The notes beneath the pieces are model-generated. The model was not told the DNA's origin. It was given only the letters and a program-made list of their open reading frames with translations, and searched no databases. Below are positions 1 through 6,052 of a stretch of DNA of 6,074 nucleotides, piece by piece; position 1 is the first letter of the stretch, and every line of letters starts with the position of its first letter. The position numbers and the translations under genes were made by a program. The stretch lies in assembly GCA_007134405.1 (NCBI GenBank), contig SLKW01000005.1, positions 1 through 6,074 on the forward strand. The letters run 5' to 3'. Origin of the DNA: Paracoccaceae bacterium. Its GTDB lineage: Bacteria; Pseudomonadota; Alphaproteobacteria; Rhodobacterales; Rhodobacteraceae.

Positions 1-99
1 GAGCGTGTCGCCCTCCTTCGCGTCGAGGATGGTGAGCATTTCGGTCGTCAGTGTCATGACGGCAGAGTTGCCGACTTTCCGGATCTTGGTTTCGAACAT
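1..99 (-). CDS. AbrB/MazE-family antitoxin, N-terminal part (cut by window edge)
   Basis: Only the first 33 codons are present; the gene continues past the left edge. The visible protein begins MFETKIRKVGNSAVM and continues with a TLTTEML stretch and DAKEGDTL. This is the swapped-hairpin AbrB/MazE/SpoVT DNA-binding pattern: a basic strand, the hallmark VGNS turn at residues 9-12, and a 'lead-residue, K/E-G-D' second turn at 28-31. Family members of this kind are about 75-85 residues long. The N-terminal half binds the operator as a dimer, and the C-terminal half (not seen) wraps a toxin, often a Doc/Fic-type kinase or a MazF/PIN nuclease encoded immediately downstream. The ATG is supported by an AGGAG ribosome binding site 7 bases upstream. 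Family assignment is firm; the toxin partner and its type are inference because they lie outside the window. Confidence 0.85.
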   Translation of the reverse strand, partial: MFETKIRKVGNSAVMTLTTEMLTILDAKEGDTL

Positions 100-106
100 G
101 ACGCGA

Positions 107-153
107 CTCCTCGGATATATGAAAGTATATACGTTCTTGCCTGTGGTAAGCAA
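107..153 (-). promoter_or_regulatory. Antitoxin promoter, operator-like inverted repeat and RBS
   Basis: Reading the minus strand, TTGCTT (153-148) is followed after 18 bases by TATACT (129-124), a good sigma-70-type promoter. The ribosome binding site CCGAGGAG (114-107) follows almost at once, so the leader would be only about 20 bases. Around the -10 box is an AT-rich inverted repeat, ATATA (115-119) and TATAT (126-130) separated by 6 bases, plus the perfect 8-bp palindrome GTATATAC (125-132). The -35 box lies in a second small repeat, CTTGC (136-140) and GCAAG (150-154). This patch is clearly less GC-rich than its surroundings. Autorepression by the antitoxin or toxin-antitoxin complex through these repeats is the usual arrangement for such modules, but it is inferred here. 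Confidence 0.55.
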
Positions 154-343
154 GCCTTCAACATTTACCGGAAGGGGCTGGGGCGCAGGGCCAGTTATCG
201 CCGAGAGCATGGCAGCACCGCGAGATTAACCGCACGGGAGCCGTTTTTCGCCGGAAAGGGCAGGGGGCGCGCGCGGCGAATTGACCAACCGGCCGGGGGC
301 GCGCAGTCTTGCACCCCTGCAGCCACGTAAAGGAGCCATGTCG

Positions 344-619
344 ATGAGAGCCACCCTGATCGCCTCCGCGCTCATTCTTGCGGCCTGTCAGATGCCCGTG
401 ACCGAGGGCGTCGCGGAGGATCCGGCGGAAGACGCCTGCGGCGCCTCGGAGCTTCAGCATCTCGTCGGCCAGTCGGCCTCGGCGGCGGAGGGGCTGACCG
501 TGCCCGGCCCGGTCCGGGTCTTCCGGACGGGACAGCCGGTCACGCTGGATTACCGCGTCGAGCGGTTGAATATCGAACTCGACGGGCGCGGCCGGATCGT
601 TCGGGTCTTCTGCGGCTAG
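344..619 (+). CDS. I78 family peptidase inhibitor, small lipoprotein
   Basis: This is a 91-residue protein. Residues 1-14 form a short lipoprotein signal (MR, then a hydrophobic run) ending in the lipobox LAAC, so Cys15 would be lipidated after cleavage. A short acidic linker (about 19-31) leads to the I78 inhibitor domain (32-91), seen in CGASELQHLVGQ, the GPVRVFRTGQPVTLDYR block and the closing RLNIELDGRGRIVRVFCG. Cys32 and Cys90 are placed like the disulfide pair of the Aspergillus elastase inhibitor that typifies the family. The expected role is a membrane-anchored, periplasm-facing inhibitor of serine proteases; the target is unknown. An in-frame ATG at 338 would add two residues (MS), but AAGGAG ends at 335, only 2 bases before it and 8 bases before 344, so 344 is preferred. 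It is a single-gene unit, divergent from the antitoxin and convergent with the sugar transferase. The family call is confident, the physiological role is not. Confidence 0.85.
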   Translation: MRATLIASALILAACQMPVTEGVAEDPAEDACGASELQHLVGQSASAAEGLTVPGPVRVFRTGQPVTLDYRVERLNIELDGRGRIVRVFCG

Positions 620-623
620 TCGG

Positions 624-651
624 CTTTCGCCCCGGGGCCCGGGGCCGGAAG
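624..651. terminator. GC-rich hairpin between convergent genes
   Basis: CTTTC at 624-628 and GCCCC at 629-633 can pair with GGGGC at 641-645 and GGAAG at 647-651. This gives about 10 pairs (one of them T-G) with one bulged base and a 7-base loop. It starts 5 bases after the stop of the I78 gene and lies downstream of the convergent sugar-transferase gene, so it could help end transcription from both sides. There is no T-run on either strand, so it is not a textbook intrinsic terminator; GC-rich genomes often show such hairpins. Confidence 0.35.
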
Positions 652-656
652 GCTTG

Positions 657-691
657 CCGCATGGCCTGCGGGCGCTCAATAGGCCATGCGG
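657..691. repeat. Perfect 11-bp inverted repeat spanning a stop codon
   Basis: CCGCATGGCCT (657-667) and AGGCCATGCGG (681-691) are exact reverse complements with a 13-base loop. The right arm encodes the last residues (Met-Ala-Tyr plus flanking bases) of the sugar transferase, its stop codon (678-676) sits in the loop, and the left arm is just beyond the gene. In the mRNA this would be a strong hairpin over the 3' end of the coding region, consistent with a terminator or a 3'-end stabiliser, although no U-tract follows on either strand. Confidence 0.6.
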
Positions 692-2112
692 TTGCCGAGA
701 AGGCTCAGCGGCGTGCGCAGCAGGATCCGCAGGTCCAGCCAGATCGACCAGTTCTCGATATAGTAGAGGTCATGCTCGAAACGGTCGCGGAGCTTCGCGG
801 GCTGGTCGATCTCGCCCCGCAGCCCGTTCACTTGCGCCCAGCCGGTGATGCCCGGCGGCAGGCGGTGACGGGCGGAGTAATCCTCGACGATGCTGGTGAA
901 GCGCACCTGCTGGCTTGACAGCGCATCGACCGCGTGCGGCCGGGGCCCGACCAGGGACAGATCCCCGCGCAGGACGTTGAAGAGCTGCGGCAGCTCGTCG
1001 ATCGAGGTGCGCCTGAGAAACCGGCCCACCGGGGTGACGCGGGGGTCGTCGCGGGTCACGATGCGCCGCGCCGAGGGGTCCGACGCCTCGAGATACATCG
1101 AGCGGAACTTCAGCACGTCGATGATCCGGTCGTTATACCCGTGCCGCTTCTGTCGGAAGAGGACCGGGCCGCCGGTCTCCAGCCGGATCGCGAGCGCCGC
1201 AAGCAGCATCACCGGCCAGACCATGAGCAGCGCAACCGTCGCGAAGGCGATGTCGAAGGCCCGCTTCGCCAGCCGCCGCTCGGGCGCGAAGGTGCCCCGG
1301 ATCGCTGCGATCAGCGGCTCGGGCGAGCGGGGGGCGAAGGCGTAGTCCGCGCTGAAGGCCGACAGGCGCACCTCGACGGGCAGGACCTTCAGCCTGGACA
1401 GCAGCCAGTCGATCCGGTCCTCGGCCTCGAGCGGCAGCGAGATGATCACCATGTCGACTTCCGAGTTCCGCACGAAGCCGATCAGGTCGTCGTAGCCGCC
1501 GATCTTCGGAATGCCCAGGATCTGCGGCGGCGAGCGCGTATCGTCGCGGTCGTCGAAGATCCCGAACAGGCGCACGTCGCTGTCCTTGCGCGCGGCGAGG
1601 CCGCGGATCAGCCGTTCGGCATGCACGCCGCCGCCGGCCACCACCGCCCGGCGCTGGATGAGCCCGCTGTCGATGATCCAGGCGACGATGCGGCTTTGCA
1701 CCAGGCGCATGGGGACCAGGACCGCGGCAAGCGCAAGGAGGGCGGCCAGAAGGAAGTCCGCGGCCGTGCCCTTGGTCAGGAGGGTCGCCGTCAGCGCGAC
1801 CGGTCCGGCCAGGGCGAGACCGATACGCGCGAGCGCGCGCAAGGGTCTGCGGAGAACGTTCGGAGCGTAGCTGCCGGCCAGAACCGTCAGCGCGGCCGTC
1901 CCGGCGGCGGCCAGGAGGGCGATACCCAGGGCGACGAGAGGGGCGAATTCAGCGGACGGGAGCGCGGCGTATTGCGCAAACCACAGCGCCGTGGCGATGA
2001 CGCACAGATCGATACCCACGACGAGCGTTGCGATCCAGGCCGGCGCCAGCGTCGGGCGCCGCAGCCCGGCGGCGACATTCGCGGCCGCCTCGTTCATGAC
2101 GATGGTGGTCAT
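676..2112 (-). CDS. Polyprenyl glycosylphosphotransferase (WcaJ/ExoY type), exopolysaccharide initiation
   Basis: This 478-residue inner-membrane enzyme transfers a sugar-1-phosphate from a UDP-sugar (commonly glucose or galactose) to undecaprenyl phosphate, the first step of a capsule or exopolysaccharide repeat unit. Four hydrophobic segments lie at about 24-48, 57-80, 92-112 and 118-136. A Rossmann-like CoA-binding-type domain follows (about 154-250; VVAGGG, then FGIFDDRDD). The catalytic bacterial sugar transferase domain covers about 281-478, led by a hydrophobic re-entrant helix (285-308). Its signature motifs are all present: KFRSM (335-339), DDPRVTPVGRFLRRTSIDELPQ with the Asp372-Glu373 dyad, LVGPRP (387-392), PGITGWAQVNGLRGE (420-434) and YYIENWSIWLDL (450-461). 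Length and order match the full-size WcaJ group rather than short PglC-like forms. The ATG at 2112 has GAGGA 3 bases upstream; the ATG 15 bases further in has no site. No other polysaccharide genes are visible in the window. Sugar specificity cannot be read from sequence. Confidence 0.93.
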   Translation of the reverse strand: MTTIVMNEAAANVAAGLRRPTLAPAWIATLVVGIDLCVIATALWFAQYAALPSAEFAPLVALGIALLAAAGTAALTVLAGSYAPNVLRRPLRALARIGLALAGPVALTATLLTKGTAADFLLAALLALAAVLVPMRLVQSRIVAWIIDSGLIQRRAVVAGGGVHAERLIRGLAARKDSDVRLFGIFDDRDDTRSPPQILGIPKIGGYDDLIGFVRNSEVDMVIISLPLEAEDRIDWLLSRLKVLPVEVRLSAFSADYAFAPRSPEPLIAAIRGTFAPERRLAKRAFDIAFATVALLMVWPVMLLAALAIRLETGGPVLFRQKRHGYNDRIIDVLKFRSMYLEASDPSARRIVTRDDPRVTPVGRFLRRTSIDELPQLFNVLRGDLSLVGPRPHAVDALSSQQVRFTSIVEDYSARHRLPPGITGWAQVNGLRGEIDQPAKLRDRFEHDLYYIENWSIWLDLRILLRTPLSLLGNRMAY

Positions 2113-2131
2113 CGATCCTCGATCCCTGCTC

Positions 2132-2160
2132 TTGCACTCGATTGCCGCCGTAGGCTTAAT
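2132..2160 (+). promoter_or_regulatory. Possible promoter for the DUF1612-like gene
   Basis: TTGCAC (2132-2137) is followed after exactly 17 bases by CTTAAT (2155-2160), next to the only AT-rich patch of the 139-base divergent gap. Matches to the sigma-70 consensus are moderate (3 of 6 and 4 of 6). The transcript would have a leader of about 85 bases. The same gap must also hold the promoter of the divergent sugar-transferase gene, for which I see no convincing boxes. Confidence 0.25.
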
Positions 2161-2251
2161 TTTCCACGAATGTCTTGCCGATTGCCTGACGGGCGGCGCG
2201 CGCTGGCCATCCCTGCGCGGCGGGGTCCGCGGGACGCGGAAGGGGGGCGGA

Positions 2252-3289
2252 ATGGCTGGCGGCGACGAGCAAGAAGAGGCCGATCTGTGGTTCCTGCCGG
2301 GCCCGCCCGCGGAGGAGGCCGATCTTCTGCCGCCATTGCCGCGGCGCGAGGCGGGTGCCGAAGCGACGATCGCATCCTGGAGGGCAGCCGAGGCGGGCGC
2401 GGCGCGGGCGCTCGCCCAGCTCGCCTGGCGGTTGGGCGCGCTCGATGCGCGGCTGTCGTTCGGCCCGCCGGGCTGGGGCCACCGTCTGGCGCTGATGGAG
2501 GCGGCCGAGCTGAGCTGGCTCGCCGGGGACCGGCTGGGCGCGGATCGCGTCGCGCTCTGGGTGGCGCAGCGGGTGTCGGCCGTGCAGGACGATGCGCGGG
2601 CGCTGGCACGGGCGGCCTGGGCCTTTCGCCGGCTTGCCGAGGGGCCGGGGCCCGAGGCGGATCTCGCCGCCTTCCTGGGCCGGCACGAGGTCGACGAGGC
2701 CGAGGATGGCGAGGCGCTGACCGACCGGCTGGCGGCCTGGCGCGAGTTGATGGCCGCGGCCGAGGATCTTCATCCGGTGACCCGCGCCGCGCTTGGTTAT
2801 GCGAGCTGGAGTCTTGCCGGGCTCGACCGGGGGGCGGCCGGGCGGATCGAGGCGGCGGTGGTCGCGGCGCGGATCGCCCGGCCCGAGGGCGCGCGGGGCT
2901 TGCGCTTCGTGCCGCTCGGCCTGGGCGGGGCGGGGACGGGGCTGCGCGCGACGGGGACGCCGGCGGAGCGGCTCGGCCAGTGGCTTTCGGGCGCCGAGGC
3001 CGCCGCCATCGCCGCCTTGCGCCACCTGGAGGCGCTTGCCGGCTGGGAACGCGCGGCGCGGGCGGCGATCGCGGGGCTATCCGGGCGCACGCCGCCGCGG
3101 CTGGTCGCGGCGCTGGTCGAATGGCCGCTCCTCTCCGCGCCGATGGCCGAGGAAATCACGGGCGTGAGCCGGGCGAGCGTGCATCGCGGGCTCGATCTGC
3201 TGGCCGGGCGGGGGCTCATCCGCGAGATCACGGGGCAGGGGCGGTTCCGCTTCTGGACCGCCGCCGCCGGGCGAAAAAGCGGACCCTGA
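2252..3289 (+). CDS. RHE_PE00001/DUF1612-like protein with C-terminal winged helix
   Basis: This 345-residue protein is very rich in Ala, Arg, Gly and Leu. After a poorly conserved acidic N-terminus (1-36) comes a helical region (about 37-130) with the block LMEAAELSWLAGDRL (81-95), a second helical region around DLHPVTRAALGYASW (172-186), a long helix pair (about 237-275), and a winged helix-turn-helix (about 283-336; LVEWPLLSAPMAEE, GVSRASVHRGLDLL, GLIREITGQGRFRFW). This order and the C-terminal end match my recollection of the DUF1612 plus HTH proteins (RHE_PE00001 family) common on alphaproteobacterial chromosomes and plasmids. Their function is not established; the winged helix suggests DNA binding. 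The layout also resembles Fic proteins, but the HPFx(D/E)GNGR motif is absent. ATG 2252 is preferred because a GGAAGGGGGG run ends 4 bases before it; the open frame extends upstream without a good start. It is divergent from the sugar transferase and convergent with Tex. Confidence 0.75.
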   Translation: MAGGDEQEEADLWFLPGPPAEEADLLPPLPRREAGAEATIASWRAAEAGAARALAQLAWRLGALDARLSFGPPGWGHRLALMEAAELSWLAGDRLGADRVALWVAQRVSAVQDDARALARAAWAFRRLAEGPGPEADLAAFLGRHEVDEAEDGEALTDRLAAWRELMAAAEDLHPVTRAALGYASWSLAGLDRGAAGRIEAAVVAARIARPEGARGLRFVPLGLGGAGTGLRATGTPAERLGQWLSGAEAAAIAALRHLEALAGWERAARAAIAGLSGRTPPRLVAALVEWPLLSAPMAEEITGVSRASVHRGLDLLAGRGLIREITGQGRFRFWTAAAGRKSGP

Positions 3290-3306
3290 AAAGGCAACGT
3301 CGAGCG

Positions 3307-3330
3307 GGTCCGGCCTTTCCATGCCGGGCC
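3307..3330. terminator. Hairpin in the gap between convergent DUF1612-like and Tex genes
   Basis: GGTCCGGC (3307-3314) pairs with GCCGGGCC (3323-3330), 8 pairs including one T-G, around an 8-base loop. It begins 18 bases after the plus-strand stop and lies beyond the Tex stop on the other strand. No T-run follows on either strand, so it is a candidate factor-dependent or weak bidirectional terminator only. Confidence 0.3.
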
Positions 3331-3381
3331 GGCGGGCGGCCATGATATCGGCCCCCGTTCTCGGGCGCGTGGCGGGCGCGG

Positions 3382-5688
3382 TCAGGTCCGTCGCAATGCG
3401 GCGCGCAGGGCCGCGCCCATGGCGCCCTCGCCCTGTTCGGGGGCTGTGCGGGCGGGCGCGCCCCGGCCGCCGCCCTTGGGGGCGGGCTTCGGGTCGCGGG
3501 ATTTCTGCGCCTCGCGCGCCGAGCTGCCGCCATCCTTGCGCATGCTCAGGCCGATGCGCTTGCGGGCGACATCCACTTCGACCACGCGAACGCGGACGAC
3601 ATCGCCGGCCTTGACCACTTCGTGCGGGTCCTTGACGAAGCGATCGGCAAGCTGGCTCACATGCACCAGCCCGTCCTGGTGCACGCCGATATCGACGAAG
3701 GCGCCGAAGGCCGCGACATTGGTCACCGTGCCCTCCAGCACCATGCCGGGCTTCAGGTCGCCGATCTCTTCCACCCCGTCAGTGAAGGTCGCGGTGACGA
3801 AGCTGGGGCGGGGGTCGCGGCCGGGCTTTTCCAGCTCGGCCAGGATGTCGCGCACGGTGGGCAGGCCGAAGCGGTCGGTCACGAAATCCTCGGCGCGCAG
3901 ACCTTTCAGGGCGGCGGGGTTGCCCATGATCGCGCGGATGTCGCGCCCGCAGTCCTGCACGATCCGGCGGGCGAGCTCATAGGCCTCGGGATGGACGGAA
4001 GAGGCGTCGAGCGGCTCCTTGCCGTCGCGGATGCGCAGGAAGCCCGCGCATTGCTCGAAGGCTTTTGGGCCAAGCCCCGCCACCTTCAGAAGCGCCCGGC
4101 GGCTGGGAAACGCGCCATGTTCGTTGCGATGCGCGAGAATGTTCTGCGCGAGCGACGGCCCCAGCCCCGCGACATGCGCGAGAAGGGGGGCGGAGGCGGT
4201 GTTCAGGTCCACCCCCACGGCGTTCACCGCATCCTCGACCACGGCCTCCAGCGCGCGGCCCAGGCGGCGCTGGTCGACATCGTGCTGATACTGGCCGACG
4301 CCGATCGATTGCGGCTCGATCTTCACCAGTTCGGCCAGCGGGTCCTGCAGGCGCCGCGCGATCGACACCGCGCCGCGCAGGCTGACGTCGAGATCGGGGA
4401 ACTCCGCCGCGGCCACTGCGGAGGCCGAATAGACCGAGGCACCGGCCTCGGAGACGACGATCTTGGTGGGCCGGCTGGCCTCGGGGATGGCCTTCAGCAC
4501 ATCCGTTACCAGCCGTTCCGTCTCGCGGCTGGCGGTGCCGTTGCCGATGGCGATGAGCTCCACCTTGTGTCGCGCGATCAGCGCCATCAGCGTCTGGCTG
4601 GCCCCGCGCAGGTCGTTCTTCGGCTGGAAGGGGTAGATCGTCGCGGTGTCGAGAAGCTTGCCGGTGGCGTCGACCACGGCGGCCTTCACGCCGGTGCGGA
4701 TGCCGGGGTCGAGCCCCAGCGTGCATTTCGCCCCCGCCGGTGCGGCCAGAAGCAGGTCCTTGAGGTTGCGCGAAAAGACCTGGATCGCGGCGTCATGCGC
4801 GCGCTCGCGCATCTCGGCCATGAGTTCCAGATACATCGTCAGCGACAGTTTCACCCGCCAGGCCCAGGAAGCGGCCTTGCGCAGCCAGGCGTCGCCCGGA
4901 CCCTGGCCGCGGATGCCGATGGCGGCGGCGATGATCGCCTCGGCCGCCGGGATGCCGGTGCCCGGGTCGGGCGCGATCTCGATGCGGACGATCTCTTCCT
5001 TGGAGGCCCGCAGGATCGCCAGCGCCCGGTGGGCGGGGATGCTCGCCCATTTCTCGCGGTGGTCGAAATAGTCCGAGAACTTGGCGCCCGCGGCCTCCTT
5101 GCCCTCGATCACGCGGGCGCTGACCCAGGCCTCGGCGCGCATGAAGTCGCGCAGCCGGCCGAGCAGGGCGGCATTCTCGGACAGCTCCTCGACCAGGATG
5201 TCGCGCGCGCCGTCGAGCGCCTCCTTCACGCCGGGGACGGTCTCGGAGACGTAGCCCGCCGCCAGATCCTCGGGCGCGGCGGCGCGGTCGGACAGGATCG
5301 CGCGCAAGAGCGGCTCCAGCCCGTTTTCGCGCGCGATCATCGCCCTGGTGCGGCGCTTGGGCTTGAAGGGCAGGTAGATATCCTCGAGCGCGGCCTTGCT
5401 CTCGGCGGCGGCCAGCGCCTTGGCCAGATCGCCGGTCATCTTGCCCTGCTCGGTGATCGACTTCACGATCGCCGCGCGCCGCGCCTCCATCTCGCGCAGA
5501 TAGCTCAGCCGCTCGGCGAGCGTGCGCAATTGCGTATCGTCGAGCCCGCCGGTGATCTCCTTGCGGTAGCGCGCGACGAAGGGAACCGTCGCGCCACCGT
5601 CCAGCAATCCGACCGCGGCCGAGACCTGTTCGGGGCGGGCGTCGATATCGGTGGCGATGGTGCGAAAGAGGCGGTCTGGGGCGGTCAC
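3382..5688 (-). CDS. tex: Tex family transcription accessory protein (S1 RNA-binding)
   Basis: This 768-residue cytoplasmic protein is the full-length bacterial relative of eukaryotic Spt6, a nucleic-acid-binding factor linked to transcription. Domains run in the usual order: a helical Tex N-terminal domain (about 5-195; PFVARYRKEITGGLDDTQLR near 36-55 and IYLPFKPKRRTRA near 104-116), a YqgF/RNase H-like domain (about 321-447; LGLDPGIRTG, IGNGTASRETE, VVSEAGASVYSAS), tandem helix-hairpin-helix motifs (about 493-555; DLNTASAPLL, AGLGPSLAQNI, AGLGPKAFEQCAGFLRI) and an S1 domain (about 646-717; GMVLEGTVTNVAAFGAFVDIGVHQDGLVH). A 50-residue basic Gly/Pro/Ala-rich tail (718-768) follows and is probably disordered. 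The start is GTG, backed by AGGAG 6 bases upstream; no in-frame ATG precedes it. It is convergent with the DUF1612-like gene and stands alone as a transcription unit. Identification is very secure; the precise role of Tex in this organism is not known. Confidence 0.97.
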   Translation of the reverse strand: MTAPDRLFRTIATDIDARPEQVSAAVGLLDGGATVPFVARYRKEITGGLDDTQLRTLAERLSYLREMEARRAAIVKSITEQGKMTGDLAKALAAAESKAALEDIYLPFKPKRRTRAMIARENGLEPLLRAILSDRAAAPEDLAAGYVSETVPGVKEALDGARDILVEELSENAALLGRLRDFMRAEAWVSARVIEGKEAAGAKFSDYFDHREKWASIPAHRALAILRASKEEIVRIEIAPDPGTGIPAAEAIIAAAIGIRGQGPGDAWLRKAASWAWRVKLSLTMYLELMAEMRERAHDAAIQVFSRNLKDLLLAAPAGAKCTLGLDPGIRTGVKAAVVDATGKLLDTATIYPFQPKNDLRGASQTLMALIARHKVELIAIGNGTASRETERLVTDVLKAIPEASRPTKIVVSEAGASVYSASAVAAAEFPDLDVSLRGAVSIARRLQDPLAELVKIEPQSIGVGQYQHDVDQRRLGRALEAVVEDAVNAVGVDLNTASAPLLAHVAGLGPSLAQNILAHRNEHGAFPSRRALLKVAGLGPKAFEQCAGFLRIRDGKEPLDASSVHPEAYELARRIVQDCGRDIRAIMGNPAALKGLRAEDFVTDRFGLPTVRDILAELEKPGRDPRPSFVTATFTDGVEEIGDLKPGMVLEGTVTNVAAFGAFVDIGVHQDGLVHVSQLADRFVKDPHEVVKAGDVVRVRVVEVDVARKRIGLSMRKDGGSSAREAQKSRDPKPAPKGGGRGAPARTAPEQGEGAMGAALRAALRRT

Positions 5689-6052
5689 GTCGAACTCCTG
5701 CTCCGGGAGCCGCCGTGATAGCGCCCGTCTGCGCCGAGATGAAGAGGCGCGTGACCGCGATCCGGACCCAAACTCGAAAGAGGCTCAACAGGTCTGCTCG
5801 CCGCGCTGAAAAACGCCGCAAACGCCGAGGATGACCCCGCCGCTTTGCCTGCGCTGTCCAAAACTGAGTGGCTGCACGCGGCCAGGCACCCGTCCAGAGC
5901 GAAAAACGCTTGATAGCGCAACTGCGTCAGGAAATGCTGATGGCAAATGGCAAGCCACCTGGGGAATGTCGTCTGTGGATGGCCCCTGCTCCCCCGGCGT
6001 CGCGATGCGCCATAATGCAGTTGTCATCAACTGCTAAGAGAGGAGCCACCCA
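5689..6052. other. 364-base divergent intergenic region, no recognisable gene
   Basis: The region separates the divergent Tex gene and the gene starting at 6053. Short open frames on both strands (up to about 80 codons) have no good ribosome binding site, no familiar motif, and overlap each other. A/T content is higher than in the coding parts, especially toward 5900-6040. A 9-base direct repeat GAAAAACGC occurs at 5808-5816 and 5901-5909, and the second copy lies in a small hairpin (AGCG, five A, CGCT at 5898-5910). The Tex promoter must be on the left side, but I could not pick convincing boxes. Confidence 0.5.
6011..6045 (+). promoter_or_regulatory. -10-like box, palindromic operator and RBS for the gene at 6053
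   Basis: CATAAT (6011-6016) matches five of six bases of a sigma-70 -10 box. Directly after it is a perfect 18-base palindrome, GCAGTTG TCAT CAACTGC (6017-6034, 7-base arms, 4-base centre), covering the expected transcription start. AGAGAGGAG (6037-6045) is a strong ribosome binding site 7 bases before the ATG. No good -35 box lies 16-18 bases upstream of CATAAT, which hints at dependence on an activator. The palindrome is shaped like the site of a dimeric repressor, but the regulator family cannot be told from one site; it could also act as a hairpin at the 5' end of the mRNA. Confidence 0.5.

Noticed and set aside
234..248. Small hairpin ACGG-GAG-CCGT running into a T-run, terminator-like
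   Set aside because: The stem is only 4 pairs and no plus-strand gene ends just upstream, so it is probably chance.
281..309. TTGACC (281-286) with CAGTCT (304-309) as a promoter for the I78 gene
   Set aside because: The -35 box is good, but the -10 box matches only two consensus bases, too weak to annotate.
158..679. 173-codon minus-strand open frame over the I78 gene
   Set aside because: It has no ribosome binding site, its product is Arg/Pro-rich without motifs, and it overlaps the well-supported lipoprotein gene.
934..3345. 803-codon open frame on the plus strand, antisense to the sugar transferase and running on through the DUF1612-like region
   Set aside because: It is the shadow of GC-biased third positions: the product is Arg/Gly/Asp-rich with no motif, while the opposite strand encodes an unmistakable enzyme and the other plus frame encodes the DUF1612-like protein.
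3622..5718. 698-codon open frame antisense to Tex
   Set aside because: Same artefact; the His/Asp/Gly/Arg-rich product has no recognisable domain and Tex is fully conserved on the other strand.
5808..5909. Repeated 9-mer GAAAAACGC
   Set aside because: Two copies of a 9-mer in under 400 bases is close to chance expectation, and there is no regular spacing or third copy.
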